From Streptomyces sp. CB02056 (GTDB taxonomy: Bacteria; Actinomycetota; Actinomycetes; Streptomycetales; Streptomycetaceae): a DNA stretch of 64,000 nucleotides. The stretch is from contig NZ_LIPD01000008.1 in the NCBI RefSeq assembly GCF_001905545.1, forward strand, positions 310,001 to 374,000. Direction: 5' to 3'. A program made the translations under genes and the position numbers. The notes under the pieces were generated by a model. It searched no databases, was not told the DNA's origin, and saw nothing but the letters and a program-made list of their open reading frames with translations. Positions within the stretch are counted from its first letter, which is position 1. Every line of letters begins with the position of its first letter. Shown piece by piece: positions 7,732-16,772 of this stretch.

Positions 7732-9330
7732 TCAGAACAGCGAGCCGCCCGCCACCTGGAGGACCAGCTGCGGCGCCACCGAGAGGACCACGGCGGCGGA
7801 GGCGGTGAGCCCCAGCGTCGCGGTGAGGCTCACCGGCAGGCGGTGCCCGGCGGCGGCCGCGTCGAGGGGCGCGTCGCCCGCCGGGGCGAACAGCCGGGCC
7901 GTCCAGAGCAGGTAGTAGTACAGGGCGACGACCACGTTGACGGCCATCACCACGGCGAGCCAGCCCAGCCCGGCGTCGACCGCCGCGCGGAACACCACGA
8001 CCTTGCCGAACAGGCCGACCACGCCCGGCGGCAGCCCGGCCAGGCAGAGCAGGAAGAAGGCGAGCGCCAGCGCCGTCCAGCGGTTGCGGGCGAACAGGCC
8101 GCGGAAGTCGTCCACGCTGGTCCCGGCCCGGCGGCCGACGGCGGCGACCACCCCGAAGGCGCCGAGGTTCACCACGCCGTAGATCAGCGCGTACGCGGCG
8201 GTGGCGCCGAGCGGGTCGACGCCGGTGGGCGCGTAGCCGGCCGCGGCGAGCGGCACCAGCAGGTACCCGGCCTGGCCGACCGAGGACCAGGCGAGCAGCC
8301 GCACCGCGCTGTACCGGGTGTCGAAGCGCTGCCGCAGCGCGCCGACGTTGCCGACGGTCATGGTGACGGCGGCCAGCACCGCGAGCACCAGGCCCCAGGT
8401 GTGGGCGTACGGGCGGAAGGCGACGGTGGTGGCGAGCGCGAGCCCGGACAGGCCGGCCGCCTTGCCGACCACCGAGAGGTAGCCGGCCACCGGCAGCGGG
8501 GCGCCGGTGTAGGTGTCGGGCACCCAGAAGTGGAACGGGACGGCGGCGACCTTGAAGGCGAAGCCGACCAGGGTGAGCACCGCGCCCGCCTCGGCCAGCG
8601 GCCTGAGCTGTCCGGGGGCGTGCTCCAGGCCCTGGGCGACGGCCCCGAGGTGCAGGCTGCCGCTCGCCGCGTAGACGAAGCCGACGCCGAGCAGCATCAC
8701 GGCGGTCGCGGTCACCGAGGAGACGAAGAACTTGAACGCGGCCTCGGCGCCCCGGCCGTCCCGGCGCAGCGCGACCAGGGCGAAGGCGGGCAGCGAGGCG
8801 ACCTCCAGGGCGATCACCATGGTGGCGAGGTCCCGGGAGGCGGGCAGCAGGGCGGCGCCGGTGGCGCTGGAGAGCAGCAGGAACCAGTACTCGCCGCGCG
8901 GCAGCTTCTCGTCCTCCACGGTGTGCGTCGACAGCAGGGCCGCGATCAGCGCGCCGCCGAGGGCGAGCAGCTGGAACACCAGGGCGAAGTGGTCGGCGAC
9001 GTACGAGCAGCCGCCGTTGTCGGACCCCCCTGCTACGTTCTGCACGCAGAAGGTGGCGCGGGGTGACGATCCGGTGAGGGGAAGGAGCGCGATGAGGGCG
9101 AGGGCGAGTCCGGCCGCGGTGAGGCGGCCGAGCCACTTCTTGTGCCGCTCGGGCAGGAACAGGTCCGTGAGCAGCACGGCGAGGGCGGCCACGGCGGCGA
9201 TCAGCGGGGGCGCGATCGCCACCCAGTCCACGGACTGGATCAGGCTGCCCGGGTTGGCTACGGCGAGGGAGGTCACAGTGTGCTGCCCCGTGGAGTGAGG
9301 TCCGAGTGCGGCGGTCTGGGCTGCGAGCAC
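7732..9330 (-). CDS. nuoN: NADH-quinone oxidoreductase subunit N
   Basis: This antiporter-like membrane subunit has about 14 helices, one of the proton-pumping modules of complex I. The conserved core is present: lysine- and histidine-bearing helices around GFAFKVAAVPFHFWVPDTY and LLAWSSVGQAGYLLVPLAAA. Length (532 residues) is normal for actinobacterial NuoN. The GTG at 9330 lies two bases after the nuoM stop. An alternative GTG at 9276 gives the more typical N terminus TSLAVANPGSLIQSVDWVAI, so the first 18 residues are uncertain. It is the last gene of the nuo operon. Confidence 0.96.
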   Translation of the reverse strand: MLAAQTAALGPHSTGQHTVTSLAVANPGSLIQSVDWVAIAPPLIAAVAALAVLLTDLFLPERHKKWLGRLTAAGLALALIALLPLTGSSPRATFCVQNVAGGSDNGGCSYVADHFALVFQLLALGGALIAALLSTHTVEDEKLPRGEYWFLLLSSATGAALLPASRDLATMVIALEVASLPAFALVALRRDGRGAEAAFKFFVSSVTATAVMLLGVGFVYAASGSLHLGAVAQGLEHAPGQLRPLAEAGAVLTLVGFAFKVAAVPFHFWVPDTYTGAPLPVAGYLSVVGKAAGLSGLALATTVAFRPYAHTWGLVLAVLAAVTMTVGNVGALRQRFDTRYSAVRLLAWSSVGQAGYLLVPLAAAGYAPTGVDPLGATAAYALIYGVVNLGAFGVVAAVGRRAGTSVDDFRGLFARNRWTALALAFFLLCLAGLPPGVVGLFGKVVVFRAAVDAGLGWLAVVMAVNVVVALYYYLLWTARLFAPAGDAPLDAAAAGHRLPVSLTATLGLTASAAVVLSVAPQLVLQVAGGSLF

Positions 9331-9332
9331 GG

Positions 9333-10889
9333 TCAGCCACCCCCGAGGAGGTGCTTGACGGCGGGGTCGGAGAGGCCGAGCAGCAGCGCGGGCCAGAGTC
9401 CGGCGAGCAGGGTGAGCGCGGCCAGCGGCGTCCAGCTGACGGCCTCGTACGGGCGCAGGTCGGCGAGCTCGGCCACCGGGGCGGGCTGCTCGGGGTCGCC
9501 CATGCAGACGCGCTTGACCACGATCAGGAGGTACGCGGCGGTGAGGAGGGTGCCGAGGCCGGCCAGGACCATGTAGGTGACGAACGCGGGGCGCGACAGG
9601 CCGGCGGCCGGGTCGAACGCGCCGAACATGGCGAGCAGCTCGCCCCAGAAGCCGGCCAGGCCGGGCAGCCCGAGGCTGGCGACGGCGGCGAAGGCGAGCA
9701 GTACGCCGAGCCGCGGGGCCCGGCCGTACAGGGCGGCGCCGGTGGTGCCGGCCAGGGTGTCGAGGTCGGCCGTTCCGTAGCGGTCCTTGAGCGCGCCGAC
9801 GACGAAGAACAGCAGGCCGGTGATCAGGCCGTGGGCGATGTTGGCGAACAGCGCGCCGTTGACGCCCACCGGGGTGAGGGAGGCGATGCCGAGCAGCACG
9901 AAGCCCATGTGGCCGACGGAGGAGTACGCGATCAGGCGCTTGAGGTCGCCCTTGGCGCCGGGGCGGGCCAGCGCCAGGCAGGCCAGTGAGCCGTAGACGA
10001 TGCCGACGGCCGCGAAGGCTCCCAGGTAGGGGGCCAGGGTGGCGGCGCCGTCCGGCACGACCGGGAGGAGGACGCGGACCAGGCCGTAGGTGCCCATCTT
10101 CAGCAGCACGCCGGCGAGCAGCACCGAGCCCACCGTCGGGGCGGCGGTGTGCGCGTCGGGGAGCCAGCTGTGCAGCGGCCAGGCGGGGGCCTTGACCGCG
10201 AGCCCGACCAGGATCGCCAGCGCGGCGATCACCTGGGTGGTGTGGCTCAGGCCGCTGCCGTGCGCGGCGGCCAGGGCCTGCATGTCGAAGGTGCCGGCCT
10301 TGCTGCCGATCAGCAGGAAGCCGAGCAGCATCACGGCCGAGCCGAGCAGCGTGTAGAGGATGAAGCGGTTGGCGGACGGCACCTTCGCGCCGCTCCCCCA
10401 GCGGGCGATCAGGAAGTACATCGGGATCAGCACGATCTCGAAGGCCAGGAAGAAGAGCAGGAGGTCCAGGACCGCGAAGGTGGCGAGCATGCCGACCTCG
10501 AGCAGGAGGAACAGCCCGACGAAGGCCTGCGCCGAGGGCACGGTCTCCCCGTCCGGCAGCCGCTTCTCCGAGTACAGCGCGCAGAGGAAGGTGAGCAGCG
10601 CGGTCAGCACGACCAGCGGCAGCGAGACGCCGTCCACGCCGAGGTGGAGGCGCACGTGCAGGGCCGGGATCCAGGACACGTCGGTGGTGGCCTGCATCCG
10701 GGCGGGTTCGTCGTGGTCGAAGCCGGCCGCGAGGGCGACGGCGAGCAGGAGCACCGCGCCGGTGACGACGGTGTTCAGCCGCAGGGCCCGCCGGTCGGCC
10801 ACGGCCCGGTCCGGCCCGAACACCGGCGCCAGGGTGAGTGCGGCACCGAGCAGCGGCAGCAGCAGGAGGGCGATGAGGACTGCGTTCAT
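9333..10889 (-). CDS. nuoM: NADH-quinone oxidoreductase subunit M
   Basis: The 518-residue antiporter-like proton-pumping subunit contains the expected glutamate helix (FEIVLIPMYFLIARWG), the lysine/histidine helices (GLAVKAPAWPLHSWLPDAH) and KRLIAYSSVGHMGFVLLGIA. The start ATG at 10889 gives MNAVLIALLLLPLLGA, a standard first transmembrane helix. Upstream frame remains open into nuoL, but that extension is an Arg/Ala/Pro-rich shadow. A gap of 53 bases separates it from nuoL. Its stop is two bases before nuoN. Confidence 0.97.
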   Translation of the reverse strand: MNAVLIALLLLPLLGAALTLAPVFGPDRAVADRRALRLNTVVTGAVLLLAVALAAGFDHDEPARMQATTDVSWIPALHVRLHLGVDGVSLPLVVLTALLTFLCALYSEKRLPDGETVPSAQAFVGLFLLLEVGMLATFAVLDLLLFFLAFEIVLIPMYFLIARWGSGAKVPSANRFILYTLLGSAVMLLGFLLIGSKAGTFDMQALAAAHGSGLSHTTQVIAALAILVGLAVKAPAWPLHSWLPDAHTAAPTVGSVLLAGVLLKMGTYGLVRVLLPVVPDGAATLAPYLGAFAAVGIVYGSLACLALARPGAKGDLKRLIAYSSVGHMGFVLLGIASLTPVGVNGALFANIAHGLITGLLFFVVGALKDRYGTADLDTLAGTTGAALYGRAPRLGVLLAFAAVASLGLPGLAGFWGELLAMFGAFDPAAGLSRPAFVTYMVLAGLGTLLTAAYLLIVVKRVCMGDPEQPAPVAELADLRPYEAVSWTPLAALTLLAGLWPALLLGLSDPAVKHLLGGG

Positions 10890-10942
10890 CGGGGGCTCCC
10901 AGCAGCGGTCGAGGTGGCGGAGGTCGAGGACAGCAGCACCGG

Positions 10943-13006
10943 CTACACCGCCACCAGGACGGCCAGCAGGACGACGCCGGCCAGCAGGGCGCTGAGGTAC
11001 GTCTGCGCGTTGCCGGTCTGCGCGAGCCGGACGACCCGGCCGAGCAGGTTGGCGCCCGCTCCGCTGCCGCGCACGTAGGTCTCGACGACCTCGCGGTCGA
11101 GGAAGCGGACCAGCTTCGCGGCGGCGCCCACCGGGCGGACGAACAGCGCGTGGTAGAGCCGGTCGACGCCGAAGCCGTGCCGGGCCGGGCCGAACAGCGG
11201 GCCCAGCAGGGTGCGCCCGGGGTCGGCGACGATCACCTCGGCGGCCGGGGCTCCGCCCTGCTCGGGCACCCTCCCCCAGCCTCCGGCCGGGGCCGGGCGG
11301 CCGGTGCCCAGCCGGGCGGTCGCCGAGCGCCAGGCGCCGTACGCGGCGATCACGCCGACCGCGGCGAGCCCGGTCCCGGTGACGGCGGTGACCGCGGAGG
11401 GCCGCAGCGAGCCGCCGTCCAGGAGCGCGGGCAGCCAGTCCGAGCGCAGGCCGACGATGCCGAAGCCCATGGTCGGCACGGCCAGCACCCAGAGCGGCCA
11501 GCGCATCGCGGGCGGCTCGGCGGTGGCCGGGTCGGCCTCGTCGGGCTCGGGCGAGTACGGCGCGCCGGCCTCGTGGTCGGCCGGTGCCAGGGCCTGGACC
11601 CGGGCCTTGGCGGCCGCGGCCGTCGGCACGGCGGCCCCGGCCGGGCTGTGGAACGCCAGCAGGAAGAGCCTGGTCGCGTACGCGGCGGTGAGCAGCGCGG
11701 TGAGCCCGGCGGAGATCAACACGATCCACCCGGCCGCCTGCGGCACCGCCGAGGCCGGGCCGAGCCCGTTGGTCAGCGCCTCCCCGTTGGCGGCGTGCTC
11801 GGCGGCGGTCAGCACCGCCTCCTTGCTGAAGAAGCCGGAGAACGGCGGCAGCCCGACCAGGGCGACGAGCGCGATGCCCGTCGTCCAGTAGGCGTCCGGC
11901 ACCCGCTTGCGCAGCCCGGGCATTCGGGACATCGCGGAGATCGAGTTGGTGTGCGCGGCGTGGATCACCACGCCGGCGGCCAGGAACAGCAGCGCCTTGA
12001 ACGCGCCGTGGCTGACCAGGTGGAAGACCGAGGCCTCGCGGTCCCCGCTGGCCAGCGCGCCGGCCATGTAGCCGAGCTGGCCGACGGTGGAGTAGGCGAG
12101 CACCCGTTTGAGGTCGTCCTGGGCGAGCGCGCAGAGCGCCGAGCCGATCATCGTCACGGCGGCCATCACCGCGAGCACGACCAGCGCCGCGCCCGACAGC
12201 AGGAACACCGGCAGCAGCCGGGCGACCAGGTAGATGCCGGCCGCGACCATGGTGGCGGCGTGGATCAGCGCGGACACCGGGGTCGGGCCGGCCATCGCGT
12301 CCGGGAGCCAGGTGTGCAGCGGGAACTGGGCGCTCTTGCCGGCCACGCCGGCGAGCAGCAGCAGCGCGGTCAGCGTCGGGTGCCCGAGCCGGCCCTCCGT
12401 CGCGGCCGCCAGCACGTCCGGGACGCGGAAGCTGCCGGCGTCCGCGCCGAGCAGGAAGATCCCGAACAGGAACGGCACGTCACCGAGCTTGGTGACCAGG
12501 AAGGCCTTCAGCGAGGCCGAGCGGGCGTCCGCGGTCTCCCAGTGGTGGCCGATCAGGAAGTACGAGCACAGGCCCATGACCTCCCAGCCGACCAGCAGCA
12601 CGATCAGGTCGCCCGAGTAGACCACCAGGAACATCGCCGCGGTGAACAGCGAGACCAGCGCCGCGTACGAGGGGTAGCGCGGGTCCTCCTTGAGGTACGC
12701 GGTCGAGTAGACCTGGACGCAGGTGGCAACCAGGCCGACCAGCACGGAGATCAGCGAGCTGAAGCCGTCCAGGTGGAGGCCGAGCGTGACGTCCGGGCCG
12801 CCGGTCGGGGTGAGCCGGGTGCCGGCGTCCAGGGTCCGGCCGGTGCCGAGCTGGAGGGCGACCACCAGGGCGAGCACGGCCGCGACGGCGACCGGGACGA
12901 TCGCCAGCGGCCGGGCCAGCCCGGGCGCCTTCCGGCCGACGGCCAGGGTCGCGGCGGCGCCGAGCGCGGGCAGCGCGGGGACGAGTACGGGCAGGGCGAG
13001 GTTCAT
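10943..13006 (-). CDS. nuoL: NADH-quinone oxidoreductase subunit L
   Basis: The 687-residue protein is the largest antiporter-like subunit, with about 16 helices and the long C-terminal lateral helix region. The signature LHTWLPDAMAGPTPVSALIH and the helix DDLKRVLAYSTVGQLGYM are intact. A cytoplasmic insertion around residues 490-530 is Ala/Pro/Glu-rich (APADHEAGAPYSPEPDEADP). The ATG at 13006 overlaps the nuoK stop by four bases (ATGA), which fixes the start. Confidence 0.97.
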   Translation of the reverse strand: MNLALPVLVPALPALGAAATLAVGRKAPGLARPLAIVPVAVAAVLALVVALQLGTGRTLDAGTRLTPTGGPDVTLGLHLDGFSSLISVLVGLVATCVQVYSTAYLKEDPRYPSYAALVSLFTAAMFLVVYSGDLIVLLVGWEVMGLCSYFLIGHHWETADARSASLKAFLVTKLGDVPFLFGIFLLGADAGSFRVPDVLAAATEGRLGHPTLTALLLLAGVAGKSAQFPLHTWLPDAMAGPTPVSALIHAATMVAAGIYLVARLLPVFLLSGAALVVLAVMAAVTMIGSALCALAQDDLKRVLAYSTVGQLGYMAGALASGDREASVFHLVSHGAFKALLFLAAGVVIHAAHTNSISAMSRMPGLRKRVPDAYWTTGIALVALVGLPPFSGFFSKEAVLTAAEHAANGEALTNGLGPASAVPQAAGWIVLISAGLTALLTAAYATRLFLLAFHSPAGAAVPTAAAAKARVQALAPADHEAGAPYSPEPDEADPATAEPPAMRWPLWVLAVPTMGFGIVGLRSDWLPALLDGGSLRPSAVTAVTGTGLAAVGVIAAYGAWRSATARLGTGRPAPAGGWGRVPEQGGAPAAEVIVADPGRTLLGPLFGPARHGFGVDRLYHALFVRPVGAAAKLVRFLDREVVETYVRGSGAGANLLGRVVRLAQTGNAQTYLSALLAGVVLLAVLVAV

Positions 13007-13395
13007 GCGGCGGCCTGGCCCTTCAGTGCCTCGGCTCCGGTCGGCGTCCCGGCGCCGACCGGCGTCTCCTCGACGGCGAGCGCCTCGCCCGGGTCGCCGA
13101 GCGCGGTGGCCCGGTCGATGTCCGCGGTGCCCCGGGCCCGGAACAGCAGCAGGACGATGGCGAGCCCCAGCCCGACCTCGGCGGCGGCGACGGTGATGGT
13201 GAACAGGGTGAGCGCCTGCCCGGCGTGCAGCGAGTCCCGCAGCCACGCGTCGAAGGCGACCAGGTTGAGGTTGACGGCGTTGAGCATCAGCTCGACGGAC
13301 ATCAGCACCAGGACGGCGTTGCGCCGGGCGAGCACGCCGTACACGCCGACGCTGAACAGCAGCGCGGCGAGGACGGCGGGGTAGGCGAGGTGCAT
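13003..13395 (-). CDS. nuoK: NADH-quinone oxidoreductase subunit K
   Basis: The 130-residue protein has three transmembrane helices and the two conserved intramembrane glutamates, in LVLMSVELMLNAVNLNLVAF and VAAAEVGLGLAIVLLLFRAR. It forms part of the E-channel linking quinone chemistry to the antiporter subunits. About 30 extra C-terminal residues (EETPVGAGTPTGAEALKGQ) exceed the usual length near 100. It overlaps nuoJ by one base and nuoL by four. Confidence 0.96.
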   Translation of the reverse strand: MHLAYPAVLAALLFSVGVYGVLARRNAVLVLMSVELMLNAVNLNLVAFDAWLRDSLHAGQALTLFTITVAAAEVGLGLAIVLLLFRARGTADIDRATALGDPGEALAVEETPVGAGTPTGAEALKGQAAA

Positions 13396-14123
13396 CAGCT
13401 CTCCTCCGACGCGGACGGCGCGGACGGCGCGGACGGAGCAGCGGGAGCGGCCGTAGTCGTCGCGTTCACGTTCGCGGCCGCGTTCGCGGCGACCGTCCCG
13501 TTGGACCCGACCGGCCGCCCGGCGCGCAGCCTGCCCGCCCGGGGCGGCGGCACCCGCCGCCCCGAGCCGCGCGACAGCACGATCGCGCCGACCAGCGCCG
13601 CCAGCAGCAGCACGGACAGCGCCTCGAAGGGCAGCACCCAGTGCCGGAACAGGCTGGCCCCGGTGACGGCGGCCGAGCCGCCGCCTTGGCCGAGGTCGAT
13701 CCAGGAGGTCCGGAAGGCGTCGACCACCAGCGTGACCAGCGTCCCGGCCGCGGCCAGCGCCACGACCAGGGCCACCCAGCGGTTCTTGGAGTCGGCGTCC
13801 GGCGAGCGCCCGATCGGCGCCTTGGTGAGCATCAGCCCGAACAGCACCAGGACGACCACCGAGCCGAGGTAGATCAGCACCTGCACCCAGGCGATGAACT
13901 CGGCCGTGAGCAGCAGGAACTCCACCGCCAGCCCGCCGAGCGCGACCACCAGCCAGAGCGCGGCGTGCACCAGCTGCCGGGTGGTCACCGAGACCACGGC
14001 CGAGCCGAGCACGGCGATCCCGACCAGCAGGAAGACGATCTCCTGCCCGGTCGGGGACAGGAACGAACGGGCGGCCGGCTCCAGGGAGCCGGTCGCCGCG
14101 AGAAGCGTGGTGGCACCGGTCAC
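13395..14123 (-). CDS. nuoJ: NADH-quinone oxidoreductase subunit J
   Basis: The 242-residue membrane subunit has five predicted helices. The third carries LIYLGSVVVLVLFGLML, the pi-bulge helix region important for coupling. After the last helix (LLLAALVGAIVLSRG) comes a 55-residue Ala/Pro/Ser tail (VNATTTAAPAAPSAPSAPSA) that is not part of the family core. The GTG start at 14123 overlaps the nuoI stop by four bases (GTGA). Confidence 0.96.
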   Translation of the reverse strand: MTGATTLLAATGSLEPAARSFLSPTGQEIVFLLVGIAVLGSAVVSVTTRQLVHAALWLVVALGGLAVEFLLLTAEFIAWVQVLIYLGSVVVLVLFGLMLTKAPIGRSPDADSKNRWVALVVALAAAGTLVTLVVDAFRTSWIDLGQGGGSAAVTGASLFRHWVLPFEALSVLLLAALVGAIVLSRGSGRRVPPPRAGRLRAGRPVGSNGTVAANAAANVNATTTAAPAAPSAPSAPSASEES

Positions 14124-14677
14124 GCGTCGTCACCCTTCTCCTCGAGGGCCGCCGCGGCGGCGGCCGCCAGCTTGTCCGCGGTCTTGCGCGCGGTGGCCAT
14201 CTCCTTGGGCTCCTCGGCCGCCGGGTCCAGCGCCGGCGGCGCGGGGACGGTCCACATCCACTCGCGGAGCTTCTCCCGCTCGTGGGTCAGCTCGTGGATG
14301 TCGGTCTCCGCGTACTCGAACTCCGGCGACCAGAACAGCGCGTCGAAGGGGCAGACCTCGATGCAGATCCCGCAGTACATGCAGAGCGAGAAGTCGATGG
14401 CGAACCGGTCCAGCACGTTGCGGGTGCGGGCCCGGGCGTTCGGCTCGGCGGCCGGCAGCGTCTCCTTGTGGGAGTCGATGTAGATGCACCAGTCCGGGCA
14501 CTCGCGCGCGCAGAGCATGCAGACCGTGCAGTTCTCCTCCAGCAGCGCGATGACGCCGCGCGAACGCGGCGGCAGCACCGGCTGCACGTCGGGGTACTGC
14601 GCGGTGACGCTCTTCCTCGTCATCGTCCGCAGCGTCACGGCCAGGCCCTTGGCGAGCCCGATACCGGGGAAACTCAT
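14120..14677 (-). CDS. nuoI: NADH-quinone oxidoreductase subunit I (two 4Fe-4S ferredoxin)
   Basis: The 185-residue peripheral subunit has two complete cluster motifs, CTVCMLCARECP (about 50-61) and CMYCGICIEVCP (about 98-109). They bind clusters N6a and N6b, which pass electrons towards NuoB. An alanine-rich C-terminal tail follows. The ATG at 14677 overlaps the nuoH stop by four bases. The electron-input module NuoEFG that normally feeds these clusters is not encoded here. Confidence 0.97.
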   Translation of the reverse strand: MSFPGIGLAKGLAVTLRTMTRKSVTAQYPDVQPVLPPRSRGVIALLEENCTVCMLCARECPDWCIYIDSHKETLPAAEPNARARTRNVLDRFAIDFSLCMYCGICIEVCPFDALFWSPEFEYAETDIHELTHEREKLREWMWTVPAPPALDPAAEEPKEMATARKTADKLAAAAAAALEEKGDDA

Positions 14678-15633
14678 GAGATCGCCACCTTGATGATGCC
14701 GGTGAGGGCCAGCTGGACCAGCGCGAGCGGGATCAGCACCGTCCACGCGAAACGCATCAGCTGGTCCTCGCGCAGACGCGGGTAGGTGACCCGCAGCCAG
14801 ATGACCACGAAGGCCAGCGCGAAGGTCTTGAGGAGCATCCAGAGCCAGCCGAGCTGGTCCGGCAGCGGTCCGTGCCAGCCGCCCAGGAAGAGCACCGCGG
14901 TCAGTGCGGACACCACCAGGATGCCCACGTACTCGGACAGCAGGAACAGGGCGAACCGCAGGCCGGTGTACTCGGTGTACGCGCCGAAGATGATCTCCGA
15001 GTCGGCGATCGGCATGTCGAACGGCGGGCGCTGGAGTTCGGCCAGACCGGCCGTGAAGAAGACGAACGCCCCGATCAGCTGCCAGGGCAGCCAGTACCAC
15101 TCCCAGGCGTCCACGATCCCGGGCAGCGACAGCGTGCCGGCGGCCATCGCCACCGAGGCCGCCGCCAGCACCAGCGGCAGCTCGTACGACATCAGCTGCG
15201 CGGCCGTGCGCAGGCCGCCGAGCAGCGAGAACTTGTTCGCCGAGGCCCAGCCGGCCATCAGCTTGCCGATCACGCCGACGCCCATCACGGCGAGCACGAA
15301 GAACAGCCCGGCGTCGATCGCCTGGCCGACGAAGCCGTCCGGGCCGACCGGGATCGCCAGCAGCACGAAGAGGTACGGCAGCAGCGAGACGGCGGGCGCC
15401 AGCTGGAAGACCCGGCGGTCCGCCCCGGCCGGGACGATGTCCTCCTTCTGCGCGAACTTCACGCCGTCCGCGACGAGCTGCGCCCAGCCGTGGAAGCCGC
15501 CCGCGTACATCGGGCCGAGCCGGCCCTGCATGTGCGCCATGACCTTGTGCTCGGTCTGGCCGATGACCAGCGGGAGGACCAGGAAGACGACGAGGGTGGC
15601 GACGCAGCGCAGCACCGTGTCGAGCAGGTTCAC
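14674..15633 (-). CDS. nuoH: NADH-quinone oxidoreductase subunit H
   Basis: The 319-residue protein has eight helices and forms the quinone chamber with NuoB and NuoD. Family landmarks are present: MAHMQGRLGPMYAGGFHGWA near the N terminus and AELQRPPFDMPIADSEI in the loop lining the quinone path. The GTG start at 15633 overlaps nuoC by four bases. No nuoD lies next to it, although NuoH normally contacts NuoD. Confidence 0.97.
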   Translation of the reverse strand: MNLLDTVLRCVATLVVFLVLPLVIGQTEHKVMAHMQGRLGPMYAGGFHGWAQLVADGVKFAQKEDIVPAGADRRVFQLAPAVSLLPYLFVLLAIPVGPDGFVGQAIDAGLFFVLAVMGVGVIGKLMAGWASANKFSLLGGLRTAAQLMSYELPLVLAAASVAMAAGTLSLPGIVDAWEWYWLPWQLIGAFVFFTAGLAELQRPPFDMPIADSEIIFGAYTEYTGLRFALFLLSEYVGILVVSALTAVLFLGGWHGPLPDQLGWLWMLLKTFALAFVVIWLRVTYPRLREDQLMRFAWTVLIPLALVQLALTGIIKVAIS

Positions 15634-16772
15634 GCGCCTTCTCCGTCCTGGTCGGCCGGTCCGGCCGAGGTCTCGTCCTTCTGCTCGACCGGCTTGCCCG
15701 GCTCGGCGGGCTCAACGGGTTCAGCGGGTTCAGCGGGCTCGCCCGGCTTCTCGCCCGACGGCTTCTCCTCGTGGGCGGGCACCGGGTTGTGCCAGGGCGC
15801 GTCGGAGGACCGGGGCGCGTCGGAAGGCCGGGGCCGTACGGGAGCCGCGGGCTCGGCCGTCGGCTCGGCGGCCGGTTCGGCGGGAGCCTCGGCGGCCGTC
15901 TGACTGGCCGACCCCTCGGACACCGACCGGGTCCGTCGCGGCCGGTCCGCCCGCACCGGCGGGGCGCCCTCGGCCGGAGCGGCCGCGGGAGCCTCGGCGC
16001 CCGCCTGGCTCGCCGACCCCTCCGACACCGACCGGGTCCGCCGCGGCCGGTCCGCCCGCACCGGGGCACCGCCCTCGGCGCCCGCGGCAGCCGCACCCGC
16101 ACCGGCCGCACCAGCACCGGCACCCGCGCCCGCAGCCGCCCGGGGCGTCCGCGCCGCCGCCCCCGCCGCCCGCGCACCGCGCGCGGGCCGCTCGGCGACC
16201 GGCGGCAGGGTGCCCTTGAGCGGCCCCCACTCGTTCGGGTCCGGCACACCGGCCGGCTGCATCTTGCGCCGGGCCGGCCCGGCGCCGTGGTCGGACTCGC
16301 CGGGCTCCTTGGCGCCCGGCCAGTCCTTGGCGACCCGGGCCGCGAGCACGAACTCCTTGCGCAGCGGGTTCCCCTCGAAGCCGTCCGGCAGCAGCAGGGT
16401 GGCCAGGTGGGGGTGCCCGGGGAAGTCGATGCCGAACATCTCGTGGGTCTCGCGCTCGTGCCAGGAGGCACCGGCGTACACCGGGACGGCGGTCGGCAGC
16501 GCGGCCCGGTCGCGCGGCACCCGGGTGCGCAGCGCGAGGTGCCGGACGCCGGGCGCCTCGACGGCGGCCAGGTGCGCGACCACGGAGAAGCCCTCGGCGA
16601 GCTCATCGACGGCGCTCAGCCAGTCGAAGAAGCCCAGGCCCAGGACGTCCCGGGCGTTGGTGAGCGCCTCGGTCCAGTGCTCGGCGGGGACGTCGACGGT
16701 GACCAGCCCGTACGCCTCGGCGCCGGTCGCCCACTCCCCGACCGACGCCGCGTACTGCTCGGCGGATGTCAC
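15630..16772 (-). CDS. nuoC: NADH-quinone oxidoreductase subunit C with long repetitive tail
   Basis: Residues 1-150 are a normal NuoC 30-kDa domain, including the signature ASWHERETHEMFGIDFPGHP and GFEGNPLRKEFVLA. The remaining 230 residues are Ala/Pro/Glu-rich low complexity. They contain a 35-residue tandem repeat with core RADRPRRTRSVSEGSASQ, and then AEPAEPVEPAEP near the end. Stand-alone NuoC is usually around 200-250 residues, so the tail roughly doubles it. The GTG at 16772 overlaps nuoB by four bases. Function of the tail is unknown. Confidence 0.94.
   Translation of the reverse strand: MTSAEQYAASVGEWATGAEAYGLVTVDVPAEHWTEALTNARDVLGLGFFDWLSAVDELAEGFSVVAHLAAVEAPGVRHLALRTRVPRDRAALPTAVPVYAGASWHERETHEMFGIDFPGHPHLATLLLPDGFEGNPLRKEFVLAARVAKDWPGAKEPGESDHGAGPARRKMQPAGVPDPNEWGPLKGTLPPVAERPARGARAAGAAARTPRAAAGAGAGAGAAGAGAAAAGAEGGAPVRADRPRRTRSVSEGSASQAGAEAPAAAPAEGAPPVRADRPRRTRSVSEGSASQTAAEAPAEPAAEPTAEPAAPVRPRPSDAPRSSDAPWHNPVPAHEEKPSGEKPGEPAEPAEPVEPAEPGKPVEQKDETSAGPADQDGEGA
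15910..16064. repeat. 105-base tandem repeat inside nuoC
   Basis: About 50 nearly identical bases at 15910-15959 recur at 16015-16064, a period of 105 bases (35 codons). The copies differ at a few third positions, so the duplication is under protein-level constraint or is not very recent. They encode the basic/serine core RADRPRRTRSVSEGSASQ twice. Confidence 0.85.

Noticed and set aside
15910..16064. Tandem repeats considered as a CRISPR array
   Set aside because: Only two copies with a 105-base period, inside the nuoC coding frame, with no spacer-like structure or cas genes.
14786..16219. Plus-strand open frame of 477 codons opposite nuoH and nuoC
   Set aside because: Antisense to conserved nuo genes. 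Arg/Pro-rich shadow sequence only.
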